Shown: positions 39,956 to 49,930, counted from the first letter of the stretch. The stretch: DNA of 64,000 nt from Winogradskyella sp. (GCA_028383925.1 JAOEWO010000002.1:158384-222383); one strand, 5' to 3'. Translations and numbers: made by a program. Notes: generated from the sequence alone by a model not told the origin.

Positions 39956-42900
39956 ATGTACTTAATATTTGATACCGAAACCACAGGATTACCAAAACGC
40001 TGGGATGCACCAATTACGGATACAGATAATTGGCCAAGATGTATTCAAATTGCATGGCAGCTTCACGATGTCTTAGGTAATTGTATAGAGCATCAAGACT
40101 ATTTAGTAAAACCTGAGGGTTTTAATATTCCTTATGATGCAGAGAAAATTCACGGTATTTCAACCGAATTAGCACAAGAGCAAGGCATTTCACTTTCAGA
40201 AGTATTAGAGAAATTTAATACCGCTTTATCTAAAACCAAATTTGTTGTTGGACAAAATGTAAAGTTCGATTTAAACATTATGGGTGCAGAGTTTGTGCGA
40301 GAAGATATTGTTAACCAACTACAAGAACTACCTGTGCTAGATACCTGTACAGAGCATACTGCAACGTTATGTAAATTACCTGGTGGCCGTTATGGTAAAT
40401 TTAAATTACCAACTTTAACAGAGTTATACCAATACTTATTTAATAAACCTTTTGGTGAAGCGCACAATGCTACTGCAGATGTTGAAGCTACTACACGTTG
40501 TTTCTTAGAACTTATAAGACGTAAACAATATACCAAAGAGCAGTTAGATGTTCAGCCAGAATATTTCGAAAATTTTACACAAAATAATCCAGCCGAAATT
40601 CAGCTTATAGGTTTAAAACATATTAATCTTAAAAAGGCAAGTGCTAAAATTAATGCGCGCCTTCAAAAAGAACAAACCCAAGCTGCACCTACACAAGTTA
40701 ACAAAGAAGTTGTTGCTAAGTTAACAGATGCAGACTTTGTGCATCTACATAACCATTCTCAGTTTTCTATACTACAGTCTACTATAAGTATAAAAGACTT
40801 GGTTGCTGCTGCAGCAAAGGAAGGTATGCCAGCGGTTGCTTTAACCGATCATGGAAACATGATGGGTGCATTTCATTTTGTGAGTGCAGTGGGTAATCAC
40901 AATAAAGCTGTAAAATCTCAGCATGAGCAAGCAGAAGAAGCTGGCCTAGAGAAAAAAGGTAAGCTGATAAAACCAATTATAGGTTGTGAATTTTTTGTAT
41001 GCGAAAATCATACAGATAAAACAAGAAAAGACAACGGCTATCAAATTGTCTTAATGGCTAAAACCAAAAAGGGATATCATAATTTAGCTAAGTTATCTTC
41101 AGCAGCTTTTACCGAAGGGTTTTACTATTTACCAAGAATAGATAAAAAACTTATTGAGCACTACAAAGAAGATCTTATTTGTTTAACAGGAAACCTTTAT
41201 GGTGAAGTGCCTAGCAAGATTTTAAATATAGGAGAAAACCAAGCAGAAGAAGCCTTATTGTGGTGGAAAGAGGCGTTTAAAGACGACTTGTATATAGAAA
41301 TAATGCGCCACGACCAAGAAGATGAAAATCGTGTAAACCCAGTGCTTATTCAGTTCGCCAAAAAGCACAATCTAAAATTAGTAGCGACAAATAATACATA
41401 CTACATAGATCAAGAAAATGCCAATGCACACGACATTTTATTGTGTGTAAAAGATGGTGAAAAGCAAGCTACACCTATAGGAAGAGGTCGCGGTTACCGA
41501 TACGGTTTACCAAACCAAGAATACTATTTTAAATCATCTGAAGAGATGAAAGCGATCTTTAGAGATGTGCCAGAAGCGATTGTAAATATACAAGAGGTTG
41601 TAGATAAAATTGAACCTTATGAGTTAGCGCGTAATGTTTTACTACCTGCTTTTGATATACCAGAAGAATTTAAGGATGCTGCTGATGAAGCTGATGAAGG
41701 CAAGCGTGGTGAGAATGCGTTTTTAAAGCACTTAACGTTTAAAGGCGCAGAGAAACGTTACGGTGAAATTACTCCAGAGATAAAGGAGCGTCTCGATTTT
41801 GAATTAAGTGTTATTGAGAAAACAGGCTATCCTGGTTATTTCTTAATTGTTGAAGATTTTATTCGCGAAGCCCGAAAAATGGATGTTTCCGTTGGTCCTG
41901 GTCGTGGTTCTGCAGCAGGTTCTGTTGTCGCTTACTGTTTATGGATTACAAATATAGATCCTATTAAGTACGATTTACTTTTTGAGCGTTTCCTAAACCC
42001 AGATCGTGTGAGTATGCCAGATATTGATATCGATTTTGATGATGAAGGTCGTGGTCGCGTTATGCAATATGTTATAGATAAATATGGGTCTAACCAAGTA
42101 GCGCAGATTATTACGTATGGCACAATGGCCGCCAAATCATCTATTAGAGATACAGCCAGAGTATTAGATTTACCATTAAATGAAGCCGATCATATAGCTA
42201 AGTTAATTCCTTTAATGGCTAAGCTCGGAAAGATTTTTGGACTTTCAGAAAAAGAACTCGCTAAAAAATTTAGAGCAGAAGATTTAGAGAAAATTAACGA
42301 GCTGCTTAATATCTCTGATGGTGAAGATTTGCAAGCAGAAACCGTAAACCAAGCTAGGATTTTAGAAGGCTCGGTTCGTAATACTGGTATTCATGCTTGT
42401 GGCGTAATTATTACGCCTGGTGATATTACCAACTATGTGCCAGTAGCTTTGGCTAAGGATTCTGATTTATATGTAACCCAATTTGATAACTCTGTTGTTG
42501 AAGATGCAGGTTTATTAAAAATGGATTTTTTAGGGTTAAAGACGTTAACCCTAATTAAAGATACGGTTAAGATTGTAAAAGCAAAACACGATATTTTATT
42601 AGATCCTGAGAGTTTTCCTTTAGATGATGTAAAGACCTACGAGTTGTTTCAGCGCGGAGAAACAGTTGGAGTGTTTCAGTACGAATCACCAGGTATGCAA
42701 AAGCATATGAAGAATCTTAAACCCACCGTTTTTGATGATTTAATAGCCATGAACGCCTTGTATCGTCCGGGACCTATGGAGTATATTCCAAGTTTTATTG
42801 CGCGTAAGCACGGCGATGAAGATATTGTTTACGATTTACCAGAAATGGAAGAATACCTTAAAGAAACTTATGGTATTACCGTTTACCAAGAGCAAGTAAT

Positions 42901-44341
42901 GCTACTGTCTCAAAAGTTGGCAGATTTTACCAAAGGTGAAGCCGATGTTTTAAGAAAAGCCATGGGTAAAAAACAGATTGCGGTTTTAGATAAAATGAAA
43001 CCAAAGTTTATTGAGCAAGCTGGTGCCAAAGGATTAGACAAAAAACAACTAGAAAAAATTTGGAAAGATTGGGAAGCTTTTGCAAGTTATGCCTTTAACA
43101 AATCGCACTCAACATGTTATGCATGGATTGCTTACCAAACTGCTTATTTAAAAGCACATTATCCGGCAGAATATATGGCTGCGGTATTGTCTAATAACAT
43201 GAATGATATTAAGTCTGTGACCTTCTTTATGGAAGAGTGTAAGCGTATGCGTTTACCAGTTTTAGGGCCAGATGTTAATGAGAGTTACTACAAGTTTTCT
43301 GTAAATAAAGATAATGCTGTTCGTTTTGGAATGGGTGCCATAAAAGGTGTTGGCCAAGGTGCTGTAAATACTATTGTAGAAGGTCGAAAAGAAGAGGGAC
43401 CTTACAAATCTATTTTTGATTTAGCCAAACGTATAGATTTGCGTGCAGCCAATAAAAAAGCTTTTGAAGGTTTGGCTAATGCAGGTGGTTTTGATTGTTG
43501 GTCAGATACACATCGCGCACAATATTTTGCCCACGATGGTGACGGAATAACGTTTTTAGAAAAGGCAGTTAAATACGGAGCTAAACACCAAGAAAACGAA
43601 AACTCAGCGCAAGTGAGTTTGTTTGGTGCTGCTAGTGATGTACAAATAGCAGAGCCTTTAGTGCCACCATGTGAAGATTGGGGTACTATGGAAAAACTAT
43701 CTCGAGAACGCGAAGTGGTAGGTATCTATATTTCTGGTCATCCTCTAGACGATTTTAAAGTAGAAATGAAAACCTTTTGTAATGGTGCTATTATAGATTT
43801 TAGCGATTTAGATTTAGTATTAAATAGAGAAGTTACTTTTGGTGGTGTGGTTACAGATGTACAACATCGAGTGAGTAAACAAGGTAAAGGTTGGGCATTA
43901 TTTACTATAGAAGATTATAGAGATAGCCACGAATTTAGAATTTTTGGCGAAGACTATTTAAAGTTTAGACATTTCTTTGTTATAAATTCTTTCGTGTATG
44001 TGCGTGCCTTTATAAAAGAAGGTTGGGTAAATAGAGATACTGGTAAAAAAGGAGAACCTAGAATTCAGTTTAATAGTTTTCAATTGTTGCATGATGTTAT
44101 GGATACGTATGCCAAAAAGTTATCTATACAACTCAATATAGATACATTGGCAGAAGGTAAAATTGCGGCATTATACAATTTATTAAAATTACACGAAGGC
44201 AGTAATACCTTAAATTTTGTAGTCTATGATAATAAGGAGAAAATTAAAGTACAAATGCCAAGCCGTAAAAATAAGGTTAAGATTTCTCAAGAATTACTAG
44301 ACGGTCTCAAAGAACAAGATGTTTTGTATAAGTTGAATTAA
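39956..44341 (+). CDS. dnaE: DNA polymerase III alpha subunit with N-terminal 3'-5' exonuclease domain
   Basis: The 1461-aa protein starts with a DEDDh exonuclease: FDTETTG at 5-11, the GQNVKFDLNIMGAEF segment, and HNATADVEATTRCF with the catalytic His and Asp. The DnaE part follows: PHP domain from His263 (HLHNHSQFS), the catalytic triad region PDIDIDFDD at 688-696, the YRPGPMEYIP thumb/palm motif, GIHACGVIITP, and a C-terminal OB fold (about 1290-1370). It copies the chromosome; the fused exonuclease probably gives proofreading in the same chain, as known for Bacteroidota-type DnaE. The gene is monocistronic. Confidence 0.96.
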   Translation: MYLIFDTETTGLPKRWDAPITDTDNWPRCIQIAWQLHDVLGNCIEHQDYLVKPEGFNIPYDAEKIHGISTELAQEQGISLSEVLEKFNTALSKTKFVVGQNVKFDLNIMGAEFVREDIVNQLQELPVLDTCTEHTATLCKLPGGRYGKFKLPTLTELYQYLFNKPFGEAHNATADVEATTRCFLELIRRKQYTKEQLDVQPEYFENFTQNNPAEIQLIGLKHINLKKASAKINARLQKEQTQAAPTQVNKEVVAKLTDADFVHLHNHSQFSILQSTISIKDLVAAAAKEGMPAVALTDHGNMMGAFHFVSAVGNHNKAVKSQHEQAEEAGLEKKGKLIKPIIGCEFFVCENHTDKTRKDNGYQIVLMAKTKKGYHNLAKLSSAAFTEGFYYLPRIDKKLIEHYKEDLICLTGNLYGEVPSKILNIGENQAEEALLWWKEAFKDDLYIEIMRHDQEDENRVNPVLIQFAKKHNLKLVATNNTYYIDQENANAHDILLCVKDGEKQATPIGRGRGYRYGLPNQEYYFKSSEEMKAIFRDVPEAIVNIQEVVDKIEPYELARNVLLPAFDIPEEFKDAADEADEGKRGENAFLKHLTFKGAEKRYGEITPEIKERLDFELSVIEKTGYPGYFLIVEDFIREARKMDVSVGPGRGSAAGSVVAYCLWITNIDPIKYDLLFERFLNPDRVSMPDIDIDFDDEGRGRVMQYVIDKYGSNQVAQIITYGTMAAKSSIRDTARVLDLPLNEADHIAKLIPLMAKLGKIFGLSEKELAKKFRAEDLEKINELLNISDGEDLQAETVNQARILEGSVRNTGIHACGVIITPGDITNYVPVALAKDSDLYVTQFDNSVVEDAGLLKMDFLGLKTLTLIKDTVKIVKAKHDILLDPESFPLDDVKTYELFQRGETVGVFQYESPGMQKHMKNLKPTVFDDLIAMNALYRPGPMEYIPSFIARKHGDEDIVYDLPEMEEYLKETYGITVYQEQVMLLSQKLADFTKGEADVLRKAMGKKQIAVLDKMKPKFIEQAGAKGLDKKQLEKIWKDWEAFASYAFNKSHSTCYAWIAYQTAYLKAHYPAEYMAAVLSNNMNDIKSVTFFMEECKRMRLPVLGPDVNESYYKFSVNKDNAVRFGMGAIKGVGQGAVNTIVEGRKEEGPYKSIFDLAKRIDLRAANKKAFEGLANAGGFDCWSDTHRAQYFAHDGDGITFLEKAVKYGAKHQENENSAQVSLFGAASDVQIAEPLVPPCEDWGTMEKLSREREVVGIYISGHPLDDFKVEMKTFCNGAIIDFSDLDLVLNREVTFGGVVTDVQHRVSKQGKGWALFTIEDYRDSHEFRIFGEDYLKFRHFFVINSFVYVRAFIKEGWVNRDTGKKGEPRIQFNSFQLLHDVMDTYAKKLSIQLNIDTLAEGKIAALYNLLKLHEGSNTLNFVVYDNKEKIKVQMPSRKNKVKISQELLDGLKEQDVLYKLN

Positions 44342-44759
44342 TTGAATCTTTCTCAAATTAAAAAACTTAAAAAAAGTAAGTAAAATCATGTGTATTACTG
44401 TAATATAATTGTGTTAATAAGTGTTGTGATTAGATAATTATACAAAGTTAATATTTACAATTGGTGATTTATATAGAGGAAAGTAGATAAGCTTAGCACA
44501 AAAGAACTACTTATATAGTGCTATTTTAATTAAGCAGTGATGTTGTTGTGGTAGAACGGTCTTTTAAATTTACTTACAGAGTGCGCTTAGTGAAAGCATG
44601 GTCTGTACAGCTAAAAACAATTATATAAGCGCTCAATAAAGCCATAACTAAAACAAATACGACCTCTGTAAGGTTTCGTCTTTTTTTTGACTAATATTGC
44701 ATACCTTTCTACATATAAGAGAGGCTAAATTGAAGTAGAATACATTAAAAATAAATATT
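44342..44759. other. 418-base intergenic region between dnaE and trxA
   Basis: No open frame with coding character is seen. A weak hairpin with an eight-T run is at 44659-44692 (ACGACCT...AGGTTTCGT), which could end a short RNA or attenuate trxA. TACCTTTC at 44703-44710 is a seven-of-eight match to the -7 box and is the best trxA promoter candidate. Confidence 0.35.
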
Positions 44760-45077
44760 ATGGCATTAGAAATAACAGATGCAACATTTGAAGAAACAGT
44801 ATTAAAGAGTGACAAGCCAGTTGTAGTTGATTTTTGGGCAGCATGGTGTGGACCTTGTCGTATGGTTGGACCAATCATTGACGAAATTAGTACAGAATAC
44901 GAAGGTAAAGCTGTAGTCGGAAAAGTAGATGTAGATGCAAACCAAGAATTTGCTGCTAAATATGGAGTAAGAAACATACCTACAGTATTGGTTTTTCAAA
45001 ACGGTGAAGTTGTAGGTCGCCAAGTAGGTGTAGCACCTAAGAAAGCTTATTCTGATGCGATAGACGCACTATTATAA
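44760..45077 (+). CDS. trxA: thioredoxin
   Basis: The 105-aa protein is a classic cytosolic thioredoxin: VVVDFWAAWCGPCRMVGPIIDEI with Cys30 and Cys33, Asp24 in VDFWA, and the cis-proline NIPTVLVFQNGEVVGRQVG. It reduces protein disulfides with electrons from thioredoxin reductase. It is a single gene with its own terminator. Confidence 0.97.
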   Translation: MALEITDATFEETVLKSDKPVVVDFWAAWCGPCRMVGPIIDEISTEYEGKAVVGKVDVDANQEFAAKYGVRNIPTVLVFQNGEVVGRQVGVAPKKAYSDAIDALL

Positions 45078-45112
45078 TCTATAGTTTATAGAATACTTCT
45101 AAAAGAAATGAT

Positions 45113-45143
45113 AAAAGGTTTGCCAATACGGCAAACCTTTTTT
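45113..45143 (+). terminator. terminator of trxA
   Basis: The stem AAAAGGTTTGCC/GGCAAACCTTTT with a five-base loop and T-run lies 36 bases after the stop. Confidence 0.88.
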
Positions 45144-45237
45144 AGTTTGGACTAACTTTTAAGTGAAGTTACGCTCAATGTAGTAAGAAGACAATAGATG
45201 AAATAAATCCCATCGCTGTGGGAAGGTTATAGTGCTC

Positions 45238-46167
45238 ATGAATTTACAACAAGAACTAAATAAAGCAGGAGGTTTTAAAAATCTAGAATTACTAGCCAAA
45301 CAAGTGGTAGAAGGTTTTATTGCGGGTATGCATAAAAGTCCGTTTCATGGATTCTCGGCTGAGTTTGCTGAGCATAAAATTTACAATCAAGGAGAGGGCA
45401 CAAAACATATAGATTGGAAGTTGTATGCTAAAACTGATAGGTTATATACTAAACGTTACGATGAGGAGACCAATTTAAGATGCCACCTTATTGTAGATAA
45501 TAGCAGTTCTATGCATTATCCTGACAGTGCTGGTACAACTATAGATAATCTTAATAAAATTGCGTTTTCTGCTTTGGCAGGTGCGTCTATTATGCATATT
45601 CTAAAAAAACAACGCGATGCCGTTGGTTTAAGTATTTATAGTGATGCCTATGATTTTTATGCACCAGAAAAAGGAAGCGAACGTCATTACCAAATGCTAT
45701 TACATAAGTTAAATGATGTTGTGGTTTCTAAACCCGAAACAAAAACAACCGAAACGTATCGTTATTTGCATCAAATTGCAGAGAAAATACATAGAAGATC
45801 TTTAATTTTTGTGTTTACAGATATGTTTCAAACAGCAGAAGATGACGAAAAACTGTTTGAAGCTTTAAGACATTTAAAGCATAATAAGCACGAAGTTGTA
45901 CTTTTTCATGTTTTTGATAAAGAAAAAGAGTTGACATTCAACTTTGATAACAGACCTAAGCGTTTTATAGATATTGAGACTGGTGACTACATTAATTTGT
46001 ATGCAGACAATGTAAAAGACAACTATGAAAATGCTGTAAAAGAGTACTTTAATAGCTTAAAATTAAGGTGTGGACAATACCGAATAAAGTATGTAGAAGC
46101 AGATGTAAATGCGGGTTTTAATAGCATACTAACGGCGTATATGATAGAGCGACAAAAATTCGTGTAA
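45238..46167 (+). CDS. DUF58 (von Willebrand A-like) protein
   Basis: I use the ATG at 45238 (MNLQQELNKAGGF); a GTG six bases earlier is in frame. The 309-aa cytosolic protein has FHGFSAEFAEHKIYNQGEGTKHIDWKLYAKTDRLYTKRYDEETN, the DUF58 signature, then a vWA-like domain with the MIDAS-like LIVDNSSSMHYP (about 86-97) and LIFVFTDMFQ. DUF58 proteins are usually encoded beside MoxR ATPases; none is seen here, so the partner is elsewhere or absent. Function in envelope or chaperone-like processes is only inferred. Confidence 0.88.
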   Translation: MNLQQELNKAGGFKNLELLAKQVVEGFIAGMHKSPFHGFSAEFAEHKIYNQGEGTKHIDWKLYAKTDRLYTKRYDEETNLRCHLIVDNSSSMHYPDSAGTTIDNLNKIAFSALAGASIMHILKKQRDAVGLSIYSDAYDFYAPEKGSERHYQMLLHKLNDVVVSKPETKTTETYRYLHQIAEKIHRRSLIFVFTDMFQTAEDDEKLFEALRHLKHNKHEVVLFHVFDKEKELTFNFDNRPKRFIDIETGDYINLYADNVKDNYENAVKEYFNSLKLRCGQYRIKYVEADVNAGFNSILTAYMIERQKFV

Positions 46168-46194
46168 ATAAATTTCTATTTTTTGTCCTTTTTG

Positions 46195-46225
46195 TTTGTG
46201 ATATTAAAAATGCAGTGTATATTTG
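46195..46225 (+). promoter_or_regulatory. promoter of tRNA-Asp
   Basis: TTTG (46195-46198), a 19-base spacer and TATATTTG (46218-46225) fit the Bacteroidota consensus; the -7 box ends 18 bases before the tRNA. Confidence 0.7.
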
Positions 46226-46243
46226 CCCTCGCAATTACGCAAC

Positions 46244-46317
46244 GGTCTGGTAGTTCAGTTGGTTAGAATGTCGCCCTGTCACGGCGAAGGTCGCGGGTTC
46301 GAGTCCCGTCCAGACCG
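46244..46317 (+). tRNA. tRNA-Asp (GTC)
   Basis: The 74-nt sequence folds as a cloverleaf: acceptor GGTCTGG/CCAGACC with discriminator G, D-arm GTTCAGTTGGTTAGAA, anticodon arm TCGCC-CTGTCAC-GGCGA with anticodon GTC, and T-arm GCGGGTTCGAGTCCCGT. CCA is not encoded. It has its own promoter and terminator. Confidence 0.98.
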
Positions 46318-46330
46318 CTAAATTGTGTAA

Positions 46331-46358
46331 AAGCTCTAAGAAATTAGGGCTTTTTTTA
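46331..46358 (+). terminator. terminator of tRNA-Asp
   Basis: AAGCTCTAA/TTAGGGCTT stem and seven T, 14 bases after the tRNA. Confidence 0.8.
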
Positions 46359-46377
46359 TATAAAGAAGTTGTGTTGT

Positions 46378-46426
46378 TCCCAAAGTTAAATTTGGGACGT
46401 AGTAATATCAAAGTAAATTTGATATT
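46378..46426. repeat. two tandem perfect hairpins downstream of tRNA-Asp
   Basis: TCCCAAA-GTTAAA-TTTGGGA (46378-46397) and AATATCAAA-GTAAA-TTTGATATT (46404-46426) stand six bases apart and share the core CAAAGT-AAATTTG. No T-run follows. Confidence 0.7.
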
Positions 46427-46577
46427 CCAATGAAAGGCTTTCCTTTTTTCTGAATAAGAAGATTGGGATGCTTTTTTGTTTTAAATGCTTATCTGTAGCT
46501 TAATTATTGAAGTACTTTAAATATAAACTCACAGACTATTTGTGTTTTTTTCTCGTTAGCAGTGCTAAATTAAATAA

Positions 46578-47130
46578 ATGTCCTTAAAATTTTTTCTATC
46601 TCTCTTTATTATTAGTAACGCTGTAAACGCATAGCACACTAAAAGGTTTACAAATCTTGTACAAAACTTAAAACATAATGATTCTTCATATAATAAAAGT
46701 TATTATGCCAATGGTGATGTAAAAACCGAAGGTGCTTGGCTATATTACGATAGGTCTGAGTACAATTATTCTAAAAAAAACCGGATTATGGTTAGAGTAC
46801 TATAAAACTGGGACTACTAAAATTAAGTCTCATTATGATAAGTTTGGCAATCTATTACAAAAATCAATATATACTTTGCAAGGTCATATTTCTAGCCACT
46901 TAACTGCAGTTTTAATTGATTCTGAGCTTACAAATTATACAACCTATTTTATAAGAAATGAAGAGGTGTTAATTACGTTTAGCGTTAACAACTATATGTT
47001 TGGTTTAGATATTGGTAAAGTATATCTAAGAGAAAAAGGCTTATTAAAAGGTGGTAAGCGTATAGGGATTTGGTCTCTTTATACACAAAGGGGAAGGTTA
47101 GAAAAAGCTATTAATTATAATAATAAATAA
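46578..47130 (+). pseudogene. broken secreted YwqK/MORN-like protein gene
   Basis: From the ATG at 46578 a signal peptide is read (MSLKFFLSLFIISNAVNA), then a TAG at 46632-46634, then HTKRFTNLVQNLKHND and GAWLYYDRSEYNYSKK in the same frame. In the eight-A run at 46773-46780 the frame must shift to continue as TGLWLEYYKTGTTKIKSHYD and on to the stop at 47130. The G-x-W-x-x-YY pattern resembles YwqK/MORN-like repeats of secreted Bacteroidota proteins. One nonsense and one frameshift mutation mean it is no longer translated as a whole. The 3' part (46786-47130) is still open. Confidence 0.75.
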
Positions 47131-47594
47131 CCGTGCTTTTTATTAGTTTTCAGAATAAGTCGTCTGGTTTGTGGTGAAAATTTTTAATGCGTTATAGGTC
47201 AATTTACTCCATTACTTTAGTGTGGTATTATATGTTTACTAGTTGCTTGTGTTTAATACGTTTCGTCGATTTTTTTTACCTTTTCAACAAGTTATTAACA
47301 AAAAACAAACACTTAATCGATTAAATAATACATTTAGTCGATATTTATATGGTTTATAATATTTTTAATCTTATGTTTGTTTTTCGTTAAAGCTAACCAT
47401 TTGGTTTTAATTGTTTTATTATTCCATTTTACTATTAGACACGTGCTGTCTAGAAAAACTTCCCTCGTTTTTATTTTAGTATAATTTTAGGTATTGCCTA
47501 GAATAGTTAATTATCCATTCCCTTCCCTCAACGCAATATTTTGTATTGCACAAGTTTGTATTAACTATTAATGAAACCCTAAATTATAATATAT
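47131..47594. other. 464-base AT-rich intergenic region
   Basis: No gene is seen. The palindrome TTAATCGATTAA (47313-47324) and a related TTAGTCGATATT 22 bases further on could be regulator sites for the peptide gene at 47595, but this rests on pattern only. Confidence 0.3.
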
Positions 47595-47768
47595 ATGAAA
47601 ACTTTAAAAATTACTTTAGCTTTAATTGGTGTCATGTTTCTAACAGTCTCTGGTGTACAATCTGATGATGTTACAAATTCTAATGACCCAACAATTAATG
47701 AGTCGTCAACCTCTATTCACTTAATTGCTCACAGGAAAGAAAAATTAAAAAGACCTACTAAAGGATAA
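47595..47768 (+). CDS. 57-aa exported peptide, unknown function
   Basis: ATG to TAA encodes MKTLKITLALIGVMFLTVSG, a clean Sec signal peptide (likely cleavage near residue 23), then a short mature peptide of about 34 residues: an acidic, Asn/Ser-rich first half (DDVTNSNDPTINESS) and a very basic tail (HRKEKLKRPTKG). A terminator follows at 47793, so it is its own transcript. It precedes a histidine kinase whose sensor part is periplasmic. No family is recognised; it may be a signal or stress peptide. Confidence 0.7.
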   Translation: MKTLKITLALIGVMFLTVSGVQSDDVTNSNDPTINESSTSIHLIAHRKEKLKRPTKG

Positions 47769-47792
47769 AAAATATAATAACTTTAAAAATGC

Positions 47793-47823
47793 GCCTTTAC
47801 AATTATTTGTAAAGGCTTTTTTG
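47793..47823 (+). terminator. terminator of the exported peptide gene
   Basis: GCCTTTAC/GTAAAGGC with an eight-base loop and six T, 24 bases after the peptide stop. Confidence 0.85.
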
Positions 47824-47894
47824 GGTTGTTAAAAGTTTAAACTTAAACTCAAGATATTTTACTTTAAATTTGAAGGAATCATATAACTTATATT

Positions 47895-49925
47895 TTGAGA
47901 TTAAATTTTTGTAAAATCCTCCCCCTTTTCTTCATAGTTTATTTTGGTTATTCACAATCATCAAAAACAAAAACTCTTGCAGATAGTATTCAGATTCTTA
48001 TATCAAGTTCTGAAGCTATTGATATTTCAAATAAAAACCGATTTCATCTTTTGCAAAAAGCAAATACTCTTGCCACACAAATTGGTAACGATTCTATTAT
48101 TTTAAATGCTCAGGTTAAAATGAGCTATTATTATTTAGACAATGATGACTACGATAACTATAAGCTAACGAATTATAAAATTTTAGATATTTCCGAAAGA
48201 ATTAATGATTCAACAGCCCTAGGTAAAATCTATTTTGCATTAGGTTATTCCCATTTTTTTACTGAAGAAAAAGATAGTTCCTACTACTATTATTCAAAAT
48301 CTGCCGCTGTTTATGATAAACTAAATATGAATGTAGATCTTTCTTATGCCCTTGGGAGTATATCCAAACTGCAGTTAGATGGTAAAGATTATTATGGCGC
48401 TAGTGAAAGTGCGGTAAAAGGTTTAAATCTATTAAAAGACGTTGAAGAAACTAATGATATTTTAGATCAAAAATGGATTTTGAATAACACATTATCTACT
48501 GCGGCTCAAGCCTTAGATGATTATGACCAAGCTCTAGCCTATTATGATATAGCTTATAAAATAGCTGGTCGTATGGTGAATGATTTTAATAACGGCATTT
48601 ATACACTAAATAATATAGCTTTTCTTAAACGCAAGAACGGATTTTATACTGAAGCAAAGCAAATCTATAACGAAATTTTAACAACGAATGATTTATACGA
48701 GGTAGACCCTTCCTTTTATGCTTTAATTTTAGAAAACTTAGCTTACACCAATTATTTAACAGGAACGTTTGATGAAGCTAAAACCATTACAATGTTTGAA
48801 AGATCTTATAAGATTGCAGACAGTTTAAATGATCAATTGACAAAGGTAGGGACAGTTATTAGTATGTCTAAATTTTATAACGGTATAGACGATAAAATAA
48901 AGGCCTTAAAATATGCTAACAAAGCTTATAGTTTAGCTAAGACTCTTAAAACAAATGATATTCTTTTAGAATCAATGCTTGTTTTATCTGAATTGAAAGG
49001 TGATGATAATGGAGAAATCTATTTAACAGAATACATTAAACTTTCAGATAGCTTACTTAAAGTAGAGCGTAACACGAGAAATAAGCGCGCGAGAATAGAG
49101 TTTGAAACCGATAAAATTGAAGCCCAAAATGAACAAATTTCTAAAGAAAATGTCTACTTAGTTATACTCTTAATTGGTTTTGCACTAACCGCTATAATTG
49201 TTTACCTTTTTATTTCACAACGTGCTAAGAACAGAAAATTAAAACTCATTCAATTACAGCAAAAAGCAAATGAAGATATCTATAATTTAATGCTAATACA
49301 GCAAGATAAAATAGATGAAGCACGTGCTAAAGAAAAAATTAGAGTCTCTAAAGAGCTCCATGATGGTGTTTTAGGACGTTTATTTGGTACACGTTTAAGT
49401 CTAGATAGTATTAATTTTAAAGAAGGTAAAGAGGCTATGTTGTCAAGATCTAATTACATAAATCAGCTTAAAACTTTAGAAGATGATATTCGTAAAATAT
49501 CACACGAGTTAAATACAGATTTTGTTTCTGGCACAGGGTTTATAGATATTGTATCAGAACTTATAGAAAACCAAACAAATGCATACGGACTAAAAAACGA
49601 GTTTAATTATACAGACGATATAAGTTGGGATTTGGTATCTAATAAGACCAAAATAAATATCTATAGAGTTATTCAAGAGTCTATGCAAAATATTTACAAA
49701 CACGCTAATGCAAAGTTTATTAAAATTAGTATTTCGTTAGAAAAAGCAGTAATTTGCCTAGATATTATAGATGATGGTGATGGTTTTGATACTTCTAAAA
49801 GTAAAAGAGGAATTGGCTTAAAAAATATGGTTTCTCGCGTAGAAGATATTGGTGGTAGCATAATTTTTAAATCTCAGCCCGGTAATGGCACAACAGTTAA
49901 TGTTAATATTCCTTATACAAACTAG
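47895..49925 (+). CDS. TPR sensor histidine kinase (HisKA_3/NarL-type)
   Basis: The 676-aa kinase starts at TTG (47895-47897) with a signal sequence (ILPLFFIVYFGYSQS). Residues 25-400 are tetratricopeptide-like helical repeats, predicted periplasmic. A coiled coil and a transmembrane helix (about 418-442, VYLVILLIGFALTAIIVYLF) lead to a HisKA_3 domain with His489 in VSKELHDGVLGRLFGTRLSLD and an ATPase domain with VIQESMQNIYKHANA and DDGDGFDTSKSKRGIGLKNM. It probably signals to the regulator 5 bases downstream. Confidence 0.93.
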   Translation: MRLNFCKILPLFFIVYFGYSQSSKTKTLADSIQILISSSEAIDISNKNRFHLLQKANTLATQIGNDSIILNAQVKMSYYYLDNDDYDNYKLTNYKILDISERINDSTALGKIYFALGYSHFFTEEKDSSYYYYSKSAAVYDKLNMNVDLSYALGSISKLQLDGKDYYGASESAVKGLNLLKDVEETNDILDQKWILNNTLSTAAQALDDYDQALAYYDIAYKIAGRMVNDFNNGIYTLNNIAFLKRKNGFYTEAKQIYNEILTTNDLYEVDPSFYALILENLAYTNYLTGTFDEAKTITMFERSYKIADSLNDQLTKVGTVISMSKFYNGIDDKIKALKYANKAYSLAKTLKTNDILLESMLVLSELKGDDNGEIYLTEYIKLSDSLLKVERNTRNKRARIEFETDKIEAQNEQISKENVYLVILLIGFALTAIIVYLFISQRAKNRKLKLIQLQQKANEDIYNLMLIQQDKIDEARAKEKIRVSKELHDGVLGRLFGTRLSLDSINFKEGKEAMLSRSNYINQLKTLEDDIRKISHELNTDFVSGTGFIDIVSELIENQTNAYGLKNEFNYTDDISWDLVSNKTKINIYRVIQESMQNIYKHANAKFIKISISLEKAVICLDIIDDGDGFDTSKSKRGIGLKNMVSRVEDIGGSIIFKSQPGNGTTVNVNIPYTN

Positions 49926-49930
49926 TTTAA

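Noticed and set aside
45163..45184. Degraded family A repeat (AGTGAAGTTACGCTCAATGT) before the DUF58 gene
   Set aside because: Similarity to the leuS and hemW copies is too low to count it without a genome-wide search.
46244..47130. tRNA-Asp as the attachment site of an integrated element
   Set aside because: No integrase and no repeated tRNA 3' end were found downstream; the flank looks degraded but not like an island with borders.
47313..47324. TTAATCGATTAA palindrome as a defined operator
   Set aside because: A single AT-rich 12-base palindrome in an AT-rich region is weak evidence; mentioned only as a possibility.
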